Notes under the pieces: generated by a model
What the model was told of the DNA's origin: nothing
Seen by the model: the letters and a program-made list of their open reading frames with translations, nothing else
Databases searched by the model: none
In this document: positions 17,598 through 26,541 of the stretch, piece after piece
Layout of the letters: every line of letters begins with the position of its first letter
How positions within the stretch are numbered: position 1 is the first letter of the stretch
Source of the DNA: VAZQ01 sp963816745
Lineage (GTDB): Bacteria > Pseudomonadota > Alphaproteobacteria > Rhizobiales > Xanthobacteraceae
Direction of reading: 5' to 3'
Length of the DNA stretch: 64,000 nt
NCBI GenBank assembly: GCA_963816745.1
Contig: CAWFLQ010000013.1
Coordinates: forward strand, 682,001-746,000
Program-made: the position numbers and the translations under genes

Positions 17598-19502
17598 TCA
17601 CTTGTCGCCGGTCCCACCGCCCACCACTTGGTTCAGCGCGCTTTGATTGATGGTGACGCCGATCTCGCTTTCGAGCTTGGCGATGTACTCGCCGAGAATA
17701 TCCTCGGAGAGGCCGCGATCGAGCGTCTCGACGACGCGCTTGCTGTCGGCGGAGGTCGCGTCGAGGGTCGGCACCACGATGTCGGTGACGCGAAACACGA
17801 CCTGCTCCACCGGCTGAGCAGCCTCGGCCTTGCCGAAGGCATCCTTCGCCGTACGGAAGACCGCGGCGACGGCCGCCTGCGAAAGCGCTCCGGAGCCTTG
17901 GCCGCGCTTGATGCCGCTCATGGTCTCGACCTTGAGGCCGTTGGCCGCCGCGACTTCGGCGAACGGCGTGCCCGACTTGAGCTTGTCCAGGATGTCCGTA
18001 GCCTTGGTGTTGAGGCGCGTGGCAATCTCCTGCTCACGCCAGCGCGCCTCGACCTGCTCCCTCACCTCGTCGATCGGGCGCTCGCGCGAGGGCGTGACCC
18101 CGGTGACGTCGTACCAGATATAGCCGTCCTGGACCTGCAAGGGATCGCGATCGACGCCGACGTCGGTGCTGAACGCTCCGGCCAGCAGTCGCTGATCGGG
18201 GAGGCTCACGGGCGTGCCCGCGGCGTCGCGTCCGGTCCGGTCGATCGCCTCGACGTTGCGCACCGGCAACTTGAGGGCCTCGGCGGCTTCGGCCAGCGGC
18301 CTGCCTTCCGCGCGCGCGTCCTCGATCTTGTTGTAGACGTCGAAAATCTCGGACTTGGCGCGCGCGGTGGCGAGCTCCTGCTTGAGCTCGGGCGCGACCT
18401 GCTCGAAGGGGCGAACCTGCTCGGGCTCGATCTTGAGCACCTGCACCAGCACGGTCCCGAACCGGCCTTTGACCGGCGCGCTGACCTCGCCCTCCTTGAG
18501 CGCGAAGGCCGCGTCGCCCGCGGCGCGATCGATCACCGCGGCCTTGGCGACGGTACCGAGGTCGATGTCCTTTTCCGTCTTGCCGAGCTCCTTCGCGATC
18601 TCGTCGAGCTTTGCGCCTTTCGCGATGCGGTCGGCGGCGGCCTGCGCCGCCTCGGCATTGGGAAAGTCCACCTGCAGGATGTGGCGCCGCTCCGGCGTGA
18701 CGTAGCGGGCGCGCCGCTCCTCGTAGGCGCGCTTGAGATCCGCGTCGGAGATTTCGATCCAGCGGGCCTGCTCGCTGGGAATGAGCGAGACGATGACGAG
18801 CTTGCGGTATTCGGGCGCGCGGAACAGGATCTTGCGCTCATCGAAGTATTTCGCGAGCTCTTCCGGCGACGGCTTCGGAATCTCGCCGGCCTGGGCGCGA
18901 TCGAGGAGTACGTAGTCGATCGAGCGCTGCTCGTTGTCGTAGCGGTTGACCGCCTCGACCAGGGCCTTCGGGGCGCTCAATCCGGTCGAGATGGTGCCGG
19001 CCAGCTCGCGGCGCAGCAGCCGCCGGCGCTGCTCGGCGACGAAGCGGGGCTCGGTGTAGCCGGCATTGCGGATGGTCGCTTCGAAGCGGAACCGGTCGAA
19101 CTGGCCGCTCGGCCCGAGGAAGGCGGGATCGCTCATGATCTGCTTGGAAACGTCGGCATCGGACAGCGCGAGACCGAGCGAGCGGGCGCGCTCGTCGAGC
19201 ACGGTCTCCGCGATCAGCTGCCCGACCACGATCTTGTCCAGGCCCATCGTGCGCGCCTGGTCCGGGGTGATCGGGCGGCCGAATTGACGCGAATATTGCT
19301 GCAGCCGGTCGGTGTACAGGGTTCGGAAATTCTCGATCGTGATCTCGGTGCCGCCGATCTTGGCGACCGTCGAGCGGCCGAAACCGCGGAAAATGTCGCC
19401 GATCCCCCAGATCGCGAAGCTGAGGGCCAGGAAGCCGACCACGGTAATCATGATCGACTTGCCGAGCCAGTTGGAAGAGGCGTTTCGTAGACCTCGAAGC
19501 AT
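17598..19502 (-). CDS. ppiD: Periplasmic folding chaperone / peptidyl-prolyl isomerase (PpiD/SurA-like)
   Basis: A 634-residue inner-membrane-anchored protein: a short cytosolic N-terminus, one membrane helix (SIMITVVGFLALSFAIWGIG), an N-terminal SurA-like chaperone domain (VAKIGGTEITIENFRTLY), a parvulin domain at about residues 260-370 (ARYVTPERRHILQVDFPNAEAA and following) and a long C-terminal chaperone part. It helps fold outer-membrane proteins as they leave the Sec translocon. It is divergent from tpiA and directly upstream of trpE, the usual order in Bradyrhizobium-like genomes. The frame is intact. Confidence 0.93.
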   Translation of the reverse strand: MLRGLRNASSNWLGKSIMITVVGFLALSFAIWGIGDIFRGFGRSTVAKIGGTEITIENFRTLYTDRLQQYSRQFGRPITPDQARTMGLDKIVVGQLIAETVLDERARSLGLALSDADVSKQIMSDPAFLGPSGQFDRFRFEATIRNAGYTEPRFVAEQRRRLLRRELAGTISTGLSAPKALVEAVNRYDNEQRSIDYVLLDRAQAGEIPKPSPEELAKYFDERKILFRAPEYRKLVIVSLIPSEQARWIEISDADLKRAYEERRARYVTPERRHILQVDFPNAEAAQAAADRIAKGAKLDEIAKELGKTEKDIDLGTVAKAAVIDRAAGDAAFALKEGEVSAPVKGRFGTVLVQVLKIEPEQVRPFEQVAPELKQELATARAKSEIFDVYNKIEDARAEGRPLAEAAEALKLPVRNVEAIDRTGRDAAGTPVSLPDQRLLAGAFSTDVGVDRDPLQVQDGYIWYDVTGVTPSRERPIDEVREQVEARWREQEIATRLNTKATDILDKLKSGTPFAEVAAANGLKVETMSGIKRGQGSGALSQAAVAAVFRTAKDAFGKAEAAQPVEQVVFRVTDIVVPTLDATSADSKRVVETLDRGLSEDILGEYIAKLESEIGVTINQSALNQVVGGGTGDK

Positions 19503-19696
19503 GCGTCATCCGTGATTGAGGGAGCCTGCGCCGCTACCCGAACGGGGTGGCGCACAAGGCCGCATATCATAAGGAGAGGGCCCCTGCACCACAACATATG
19601 TGGGCAGCGGCAGGCCGTCACAAGCAGGCCCCTTTCGCGCCCTCCGGCACTCTGTTAACCGCTTGGCCGGACCCTGAAAACCCGGGAAATGGCGAC

Positions 19697-20452
19697 ATGG
19701 CGAGCAGGCCGCGGCGTCCGCTGGTGGCGGGCAACTGGAAGATGAATGGGGTGCGCGCCTCGGCGACCGAGCTCGACAGGATCGTCCAGGGCGCCGGCGG
19801 CCTTCCAGGGGTCGATGTCATGGTGTGCCCGCCCGCGACGCTCCTCGCCCAATTCGCGGCTGCAGCGCAAGGGCGGGCCGTTCGGATCGGCGCCCAGGAC
19901 TGCCACGCCGAGCCTTCCGGGGCATTTACGGGCGACCTCTCGGCGGAAATGCTCAGGGATGCCGGCGCCGACGCCGTCATCGTGGGGCATTCCGAGCGCC
20001 GCAGCCTGCACGGGGAAGCGGACGCGGACGTGCGCAAGAAGGCGCTCGCCGCCCATCGCGCAGGGCTCACGGCGATTGTCTGCGTCGGCGAAACGCGCGG
20101 CGAGCGCGAAGCCGGGCGGGCGCCCGCGGTCGTGGGGGCGCAGCTCGACGGCTCTCTGCCGGACGGTGCGACCGGCGAAAATCTCGTCGTCGCCTACGAG
20201 CCGGTCTGGGCCATCGGCACCGGCCTCACGCCGACGCCGGCCGACGTCGCGGAGATGCACGGTTTCATCCGCCGCCGGCTGATCGCGCGGTACGGAGAGA
20301 CGGGGCAGGGGATGCGCATCCTGTACGGCGGCTCGGTGAAGCCGTCGAACGCCAAGGAGCTCATGGGCGTTGCCGACGTCGACGGCGCGCTGGTCGGCGG
20401 CGCGAGCCTCGAGGCTGACGAGTTCCTGGCGATTGCCGGCGTTTATCGTTAG
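19697..20452 (+). CDS. tpiA: Triosephosphate isomerase
   Basis: Interconverts dihydroxyacetone phosphate and glyceraldehyde 3-phosphate; 251-residue TIM barrel. Signature residues are the Asn-Lys pair in VAGNWKMNG, the catalytic His in IVGHSERRS, the catalytic Glu and hinged lid in VAYEPVWAIGTGLTPT and the phosphate-binding LYGGSVKPSN and GALVGGASL. The start at 19697 is chosen by homology of the N-terminus; the ORF extends upstream but the extension is not TPI-like. In this group secG normally follows; here about 17.7 kb intervene. Confidence 0.96.
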   Translation: MASRPRRPLVAGNWKMNGVRASATELDRIVQGAGGLPGVDVMVCPPATLLAQFAAAAQGRAVRIGAQDCHAEPSGAFTGDLSAEMLRDAGADAVIVGHSERRSLHGEADADVRKKALAAHRAGLTAIVCVGETRGEREAGRAPAVVGAQLDGSLPDGATGENLVVAYEPVWAIGTGLTPTPADVAEMHGFIRRRLIARYGETGQGMRILYGGSVKPSNAKELMGVADVDGALVGGASLEADEFLAIAGVYR

Positions 20453-20490
20453 ATTCGCCCCGCCTCAAAACAACAATCCTGGAGGAAGCC

Positions 20491-21852
20491 ATGCGGGATA
20501 GCTCCATGAGCTCCACCATGCGGCTCGCCGCCTATTTCAACCCGACCGGCCATCACGTCGCCTCCTGGCGGCATCCGCGCGCGCAGGTCGATGCCCATAT
20601 CAACATCCGGCACTATATCGAGATCGCGCGGACCGCCGAGCGCGCCAAACTCGACATGATCTTTCTGGCGGACGGCGTGGCGACGCGCGAGGCGCACATG
20701 GATGCGCTCAGCCGTTCCGTGCAGTTCGTTGCCCACCTGGAGCCGCTGACGCTGCTGTCGGCGCTGGCGACGGCGACCGACCGAATCGGCTTGGTTGCAA
20801 CAGCATCGACGACCTACAACGAGCCCTATCACGTCGCCCGTAAATTCGCGTCGCTCGACCACATCAGCAACGGCCGCGCCGGGTGGAATTGCGTCACCTC
20901 GGTCCAGCCGGCTGAAGCGCGCAACTTCGGGCGTGCCGGTGTCGATCCGCGCCCGACACGGTACGCTCGCGCGCGCGAATTTACGCAGGTCGTCACCGGA
21001 CTCTGGGACAGCTGGGACGACGACGCTTTCGTGCGCGACAGCGAGAGCGGGCTGTTCTTCGATCCGGCCAAGCTCCACGTGCTGCGTCACAAGGGCGAGT
21101 ATTACTCGGTCGAAGGTCCGCTCAACGTGCCGCGTCCACTGCAGGGCTGGCCTGTGATCGTACAGGCCGGCGCATCCGATGAAGGGGTCGAGCTCGCGGC
21201 TGAGTTCGCCGAGGCGATCTTCAGCCCGCACCTGACGATCGAAACCGCCAAGGGCTACTACGACGATGTAAAGGGGCGCATGCGCAAATACGGCCGCGAG
21301 CCCGATCACCTGAAAATCCTGCCGGGGCTGAGCGTGGTGGTGGCGCCGACCGATGCCGAGGCCGCCGCGGACTTCGAGTTCCTGCAGTCGCTCATTCATC
21401 CCATGGTCGGGCGCGAGATCCTCTCCACCATGCTGGGCGGCATGGATCTCTCGCCGTATCCCCTGGACGAGCCGCTGCCCGATCCCCTGCCGGTCAGCAG
21501 CGGAAGCAAGGGCCACTACGACAGCATCGTCGGGATGGCGCGCCGCGAGAAGCTCACCATCCGACAACTCGGCGAGCGGGTGGCGGGCGCGCGCGGCAAG
21601 AACACCATCCACGGCAGCCCGACGAAGGTCGCCGACTACATGGAAGAATGGTTCGTGAAGGGCGCGTGCGACGGCTTCTGTGTGATGCCGCCTTACATCC
21701 CGGGCTCGCACGACGACTTCTGCAACATGGTCGTGCCCGAGTTGCAGCGGCGCGGCCTGTTCCGCAAGGACTACGAGGGCCGCACCTTGCGCGAGCACCT
21801 CGGCCTGCCACGCCCCGCGGGCCGGTATCGACGGGCGCAGGCGGCGGAGTGA
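20491..21852 (+). CDS. LLM-class FMN-dependent monooxygenase (NtaA/SnaA/DszA type)
   Basis: A 453-residue paralogue of the enzyme at 11342. Matching segments are the N-terminal AAYFNPTGHHVASWRHPRA, ARKFASLDHISNGRAGWNCVTS, ARNFGR, RHKGEYYSVEGPLNVPRPLQGWPVI and VPELQRRGLFRKDYEG. It uses FMNH2 and oxygen to attack an unknown substrate. A CTGGAGGA ribosome site precedes the ATG. The GMC oxidoreductase gene starts 3 bases after its stop, so it heads the catabolic operon. The two LLM genes resemble each other most at both ends, as expected for one subfamily. Confidence 0.92.
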   Translation: MRDSSMSSTMRLAAYFNPTGHHVASWRHPRAQVDAHINIRHYIEIARTAERAKLDMIFLADGVATREAHMDALSRSVQFVAHLEPLTLLSALATATDRIGLVATASTTYNEPYHVARKFASLDHISNGRAGWNCVTSVQPAEARNFGRAGVDPRPTRYARAREFTQVVTGLWDSWDDDAFVRDSESGLFFDPAKLHVLRHKGEYYSVEGPLNVPRPLQGWPVIVQAGASDEGVELAAEFAEAIFSPHLTIETAKGYYDDVKGRMRKYGREPDHLKILPGLSVVVAPTDAEAAADFEFLQSLIHPMVGREILSTMLGGMDLSPYPLDEPLPDPLPVSSGSKGHYDSIVGMARREKLTIRQLGERVAGARGKNTIHGSPTKVADYMEEWFVKGACDGFCVMPPYIPGSHDDFCNMVVPELQRRGLFRKDYEGRTLREHLGLPRPAGRYRRAQAAE

Positions 21853-21855
21853 ACG

Positions 21856-23628
21856 GTGAGATTGCTGAAGGCCACCGACGCTGTCGTGATCGGCGTCGGC
21901 TGGTCGGGAGCGATCCTCGCGCGCGAGCTGACCAAAGCCGGGCTCCAGGTCGTAGCCTTGGAGCGCGGGCCGGCGCGGCGACCGGACCGGGATTTCACCC
22001 TTCCTGGGATGCGCGACGAGCTCAAATATGCGGTGCGGCATGAGCTGATCCAGGATCCGCGGACGGAGACGGTGACGCTGCGCCATTCTCCCGCCGAGAC
22101 CGCACTGCCGCTGCGCCGGTTCGGCTCGTTCCTGCCGGGCAGCGGGGTCGGCGGCGCGGGCGAGCACTGGAACGGAGTCACCTGGCGGCTGTCGCCCTCG
22201 GACCACAAGCTGCGCAGCCACTTCATCCAGCGCTATGGCCGCAAGGCCATCCCCGCGCACATGACGATCGAGGATTTTCCCGTCAGCTATGACGAGCTCG
22301 AGCCTTGCTACGACCGCTTCGAGAAGCTCTGCGGCCTGTCCGGCAAGGCTGGCAACCTGCGCGGCCGCAAGATCGACGGCGGCAACGTATTCGAGGGGCC
22401 GCGCCAGAACGACTATCCCAACAAATCGCTGACAAAGACGCTCGCCGGCGCAACCATGGAGGCGGCCTGCCGGAGCCTCGGCTACCGTCCATTCCCCGGG
22501 CCGGCGGCGAATTCGAGCGCGCCGTATACCAATCCCGAAGGCGTCACCATGGGCGCCTGCGAGTTTTGCGGACACTGCGAGCGCTTCGGCTGTGTGTCCA
22601 ATGCGAAGGCGTCGCCCGCGGCCTGCATATTCCCCGTTCTGTTGCCGGACCCGAAGTTCGAGCTGCGCACCGGCGCCTATGTGAAGGAGCTCGTCTACGA
22701 CCGGCAAGCGAAGAAGGTGAGGGCGGTGCGCTATGTCGATACCGACAGCGGCGAGGAATACGAGCAGCCCGCCGGGCTCGTCATCCTCAGCGCCTACGTC
22801 TTCAACAATGTGCTGCTGATGCTCACCGCGGGGATCGGCGAGCCCTACGACTACAAGACCGGCAAGGGCGTGGTGGGAAAAAATTACTGCTACCAGGTCT
22901 CCGGCGGCACGGTGACGGTGTTCTTCAAGGACAAGGAGATCAATCCGTTCATGACTGCGGGCTCGCACGCAACCGTCATCGATGATTTCAACGGCGACAA
23001 TTTCGACCACGCCGGTCTCGGCTTCTTCGGCGGCGCCTGGATCCAGGGCGGGACCCAGAGCGGCCGCCCGATCTTCAGCCGGCCGGTGCCATCGGGCACG
23101 CCGCGTTGGGGCCGCAAATGGAAGCAGGCGACCGCCAAGTGGTACAATCACGCCTTCAATGTCGGCGCCACCGGCTGCAACTATGCGCACCGGGCGAATT
23201 TTCTCGACCTCGATCCGACCTACACGGATGCGCTCGGACGGCCGCTGATCCGCCTGAGCTACAATTTCCGCGGCAACGACCACAGGATGGCCGCTTACAT
23301 CAGCCGGGTGGTGCGTCGGATCGCCCGCGCGATGTCGCCGACCGCCATGAACGTGCTGTCGGCGCCGGGCGGCAACTACAACGTCGTGCCCTATCAGTTC
23401 ACGCACAATACCGGCGGCACGATGATGGGCGCCGACCCGAAGCGGAGCGCCGTCAATCGCTATTGCCAGGCCTGGGATGCCGACAATCTCTTCGTCATCG
23501 GGGCGTCGCTGTTCCCACAGAACGCGTCGTACGGGCCGACCGGCCTCGTCGGTGCGCTGGCCTACTGGTCGGCCGAGGCGATCACCACGAAGTATCTCAA
23601 GAGCCCGGGCGCGCTCGTTCCGGCGTAG
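21856..23628 (+). CDS. GMC-family FAD-dependent dehydrogenase
   Basis: A 590-residue flavoprotein of the gluconate 2-dehydrogenase large-subunit type. The FAD Rossmann motif is VIGVGWSGAILARELTKAGLQVV with Glu in ALERGP. FAD contact HWNGVTWR follows. A Cys cluster (ACEFCGHCERFGCVSNAKASP) sits mid-protein and may bind iron-sulfur or shape the electron path, as in membrane GMC dehydrogenases. The C-terminal GMC domain has HNTGGTMMGADPK and GASLFPQNASYGPTGLVGALAYWSAEAI. The start is GTG at 21856 with GGAG upstream. The Tat-exported small subunit follows. Substrate is probably an alcohol or sugar acid, not defined. Confidence 0.92.
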   Translation: MRLLKATDAVVIGVGWSGAILARELTKAGLQVVALERGPARRPDRDFTLPGMRDELKYAVRHELIQDPRTETVTLRHSPAETALPLRRFGSFLPGSGVGGAGEHWNGVTWRLSPSDHKLRSHFIQRYGRKAIPAHMTIEDFPVSYDELEPCYDRFEKLCGLSGKAGNLRGRKIDGGNVFEGPRQNDYPNKSLTKTLAGATMEAACRSLGYRPFPGPAANSSAPYTNPEGVTMGACEFCGHCERFGCVSNAKASPAACIFPVLLPDPKFELRTGAYVKELVYDRQAKKVRAVRYVDTDSGEEYEQPAGLVILSAYVFNNVLLMLTAGIGEPYDYKTGKGVVGKNYCYQVSGGTVTVFFKDKEINPFMTAGSHATVIDDFNGDNFDHAGLGFFGGAWIQGGTQSGRPIFSRPVPSGTPRWGRKWKQATAKWYNHAFNVGATGCNYAHRANFLDLDPTYTDALGRPLIRLSYNFRGNDHRMAAYISRVVRRIARAMSPTAMNVLSAPGGNYNVVPYQFTHNTGGTMMGADPKRSAVNRYCQAWDADNLFVIGASLFPQNASYGPTGLVGALAYWSAEAITTKYLKSPGALVPA

Positions 23629-23713
23629 CCGGCAGACGCGCGTTGCAATGCTGATCCTTGTTTTTGATCGCATGTTTGGTCACAGGAGCCCTCCCGCCAT
23701 CTCCGAATTGGGT

Positions 23714-23728
23714 TTAGTCTCATTCCAA
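23714..23728 (+). promoter_or_regulatory. Shared 15-base motif upstream of the Tat small-subunit gene
   Basis: TTAGTCTCATTCCAA, preceded by AATTGGGT, lies 22 bases before the ATG at 23751. The same 15 bases, preceded by AATTCGG, occur at 37554-37568 upstream of a cytochrome c gene. The site with flanks (TTTAGTCTCATTCCAAA) partly resembles the iron control element bound by Irr in Bradyrhizobium. The Irr assignment is inference. Confidence 0.4.
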
Positions 23729-23750
23729 AGAACGAGAAGGGGAGGTCGCC

Positions 23751-24518
23751 ATGGTGAGGAACATTGCCGGGAAGAAGAGCTCCGGAAAAAAGACCGTTGG
23801 CGGTAAACCCGCGGACGACGGCTCTCCGATTGCGCGGCGCAATTTTCTCTTCGGTGCCGGCACCGCGGTGGCCGCCGGGTTGGCACCAACGGCGCCGGCC
23901 GCCGCGCAGACCCCAGCGCCGGCCACGCCGCCCGCCGCGGATCCCGAGCCGCTGCTCACGCTCACCGCGACCGAGCACGCCTTCTTCGTCGCCGCGGTCG
24001 ACACCATCATTCCGGCCGACGAGCTTTCGCCGTCGGGCAGCCAGTGCGGGGTGGCGACCTTCATCGACCGCCAGCTCGCAGGCGCCTATGGCAGCGGCGC
24101 GCGGCTCTATCGCGACGGGCCCTTCCCGAAGGGCAAGCCCGAGCTCGGCTATCAGCTCGCGCTCACGCCGCGGGAATTCTTCCGCGCCGGCGTCACCGCC
24201 GCCAACGACTGGTCGCGCAAGACCTACGGCAAGGATTTCGACCGGCTGGCCGAGAAGGATCGCGAGGCCGCGCTGAAGGTGATGGAGGAGGGCAAGGCCC
24301 CATTCCCCGGCTTCACCAGCACGATGTTCTTCAACGCGCTGTTGCAGATCACCATGGAGGGCTTCTTCGCCGATCCGATCTACGGTGGCAACCGCAACAT
24401 GGCGGCCTGGAAGATGATCGGCTATCCTGGCCTGCCGGCCACCTACAGCGAAGACATCAAGAAATATTTCGGCAAGAAGTACGACAAGCCGCCGCGTTCG
24501 ATCGCCGATTTCTCCTGA
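23751..24518 (+). CDS. Gluconate 2-dehydrogenase subunit 3-like, Tat-exported
   Basis: A 255-residue small subunit that escorts and exports the GMC flavoprotein. The N-terminus has a twin-arginine signal (IARRNFLFGAGTAVAAGLAP) after a Lys-rich leader, then a Pro/Ala linker and the subunit-3 domain (LTATEHAFFVAAVDTIIPADELSPSG, GVATFIDRQLAGAYGSG, FFNALLQITMEGFFADPIYGGN, AWKMIGYPGLPATY). An AGGGGAGG ribosome site precedes the ATG. It sits between the first GMC gene and the amidohydrolase, so it can hitch-hike one or both GMC partners across the membrane. No cytochrome subunit follows directly. Confidence 0.88.
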   Translation: MVRNIAGKKSSGKKTVGGKPADDGSPIARRNFLFGAGTAVAAGLAPTAPAAAQTPAPATPPAADPEPLLTLTATEHAFFVAAVDTIIPADELSPSGSQCGVATFIDRQLAGAYGSGARLYRDGPFPKGKPELGYQLALTPREFFRAGVTAANDWSRKTYGKDFDRLAEKDREAALKVMEEGKAPFPGFTSTMFFNALLQITMEGFFADPIYGGNRNMAAWKMIGYPGLPATYSEDIKKYFGKKYDKPPRSIADFS

Positions 24519-24531
24519 GGCGGGGCGCACG

Positions 24532-26513
24532 GTGGCCGACACCGTCCCACGCCGTCACGTCTTGCAGGCGATAGGTGCCGCTAGTGTCCCGGTTCCGACG
24601 TTCGTATCCTCTTGCAGCACGAACTTTTACGAACGTCGGAACCAAAGGGACACTAGCAACTCTATAAGAGGGGTGTGGCTTTGGATTTTGACGTTCCTAC
24701 GATGGACTCGCAGCAACCCTGGTAGGAACGTCAAAATCCGCCACACCACCGCGGCCAGCATGTTGTCAAACGGCCCCACGACATCGACGCAGGCGCAAGC
24801 AAATCCGGCAATCCCGGCAACGGCCGGAGGCGGTCCCGCCGACCTCGTGCTGCGCAACGGCAAGGTGATCACGGTCGACGGCGCATCTACGATCGCCGAG
24901 ACGATTGCGATCACCGGCGACCGCATCGTCGCGGTCGGACCGGATGCCGCGGTTGCGGAACATGTCGCTCCAGGCACGCGCGTCATCGATCTCGCCGGCA
25001 GGACGGTCGTCCCCGGCATCATCGACGGCCATGCACATATGGACCGCGAGGCGCTGCGCGACGTCTTCCCCGCACTCGGCCGCGTGCGCTCCATCCGCGA
25101 CATCCAGGAACGCATCGCCGAGCTCGCGCGCGGCAAGGCCCCGGGCGAGTGGATCGTCACCATGCCGATCGGCGATCCGCCCTATTATTTCGACGTGCCG
25201 GAAGGCCTCGTCGAACGGCGCTGGCCGACGCGGCTGGAGCTCGACGCGGCGGCGCCGAACAATCCCGTCTATATCCGCTCGATCTGGGGCTACTGGCGCG
25301 GGACTTTCCCGCTGGTCTCCTGTGCCAACACCGAGGCGCTCGAGCGCGCGGGCATCACCCGTGACACGGTCTCGCCGGTCGACACGCTGACGATCGAGAA
25401 GGACGCCAACGGCGATCCGACCGGCGTGTTCGTCGAGCGCGAGATGCAGCCGATGGCGGAGCTGATCTGGTTCCGCGAGGCCACGGCATTCACGCACGCG
25501 GATCGGCTGCGCGCCTTGCCGTTGTCGGCGCGCGCCTATCATGCGTTCGGGACCACCAGCGTGTTCGAGGGCCACGGGGTCGCGACCGAGCTGATGCGCG
25601 TCTACAAGCAGGCCCACCGGGAGGGCTCGCTGACGATGCGCGCGGCGCTCACGTTCAGCCCGAACTGGGCGGCGACCGGCGACGTGGCGCTGGGTCCGTT
25701 CGTCGAGGCGTGGGCCGGCTGGCTGGGCGAGCCCGGGCTGGGCAACGACTGGCTCAAGATGAGCGGGCTCTATGTCCATGTCGGGCGCGAGCCCGCGGAC
25801 AGAGTGCGCGCGAGCGCAGCCCCCTACACCGGCTGGGCGGGATTCAATTCCAGCCACGGCCTACCGCGCGCGCAGGCGAGGGAACTGCTGCTGCATTGCG
25901 CGAAGAACGACATCCGCGCCGTGATGATCGGCTCGCGCAATCTCGACCTCTACGAGGAGGTCGATCGCGAGATTCCGCTCAACGGACGGCGCTGGGTGAT
26001 CAGCCACATCAGCACGACCTCGCCGCGCGAGATCGAGACGATCGCGCGCATGGGGCTGGTGCTGACCACCCACACCAACAACTATCTCTACAAGGGGCTC
26101 AAGGAGCTTGCGCAACGGCTGCCGCCGGAGCGCCATCGCGACATCAATCCGCTGCGCTCGCTCACCGAGGCCGGCGTGAAAGTCTCGCTCGCCACCGACA
26201 ATGTGCCGGTCTCGCCGTTCCTGCCGATCTCGCAGGCGATCGCGCGCACGGGCTACCAGACCAAGACGCGTGTCGGCCGCCAGCGAGGCGCTCAGCCGCG
26301 CCGACGCGCTGCGCTGCGCCACCGCGAACGGCGCCTACCTCACATTCGACGAGAACAAGAAGGGCTCGCTCGAAGCCGGGCAAGCTCGCCGACCTTGCCG
26401 TGTTGAGCGCCGATCCGCTCACGATCGACGAAGCAAGCATCTCAGATATCCGCTCGCTCATGACCATGGTGGGCGGGCGGATTGTGCACGAAACGCCGAA
26501 TTGGCTTGGTTAG
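24532..26513 (+). CDS. Amidohydrolase with Tat signal interrupted by a palindromic element (two frameshifts)
   Basis: A metal-dependent amidohydrolase of the TatD-unrelated YtcJ-like group, about 659 residues when two +1 shifts near 26269 and 26379 are removed. Metal ligands lie in PGIIDGHAHMD; late motifs are VSLATDNVPVSPFLPI and GSLEAGKLADLAVLSADPLT. Translation from the GTG at 24532 gives a twin-arginine start (PRRHVLQAIGA), then about 55 residues encoded by the element at 24581-24746, then the rest of a signal-like stretch (TAASMLSNGPTT). The element keeps the frame open. Without it the signal would read AIGATAASMLS, a normal Tat h-region. Exported activity may be lost or altered. Confidence 0.82.
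24581..24746. repeat. Two-hairpin palindromic element, copy 2 (inverted, in coding sequence)
   Basis: Reverse orientation relative to 7370-7538. Hairpin B spans 24581-24656 (CTAGTGTCCCGG...; right arm ends AAAGGGACACTAG). A spacer holding CAACTCTAT follows, then hairpin A at 24673-24746 (GTGTGGCTTTGGATTTTGAC paired with its complement). The inner arms again carry the extra TTT/AAA. The loops differ from copy 1 while the stems are kept. The terminal CTAG is missing at the right end. It translates without a stop in the amidohydrolase frame, including a YERRNQRDTSNS segment. Confidence 0.9.
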
Positions 26514-26541
26514 AAAAAAACGCCATGCAGGAGGAAACACA

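Noticed and set aside
20449..23673. 1074-residue minus-strand open frame
   Set aside because: It is antisense to the LLM and GMC genes; composition is that of a shadow frame.
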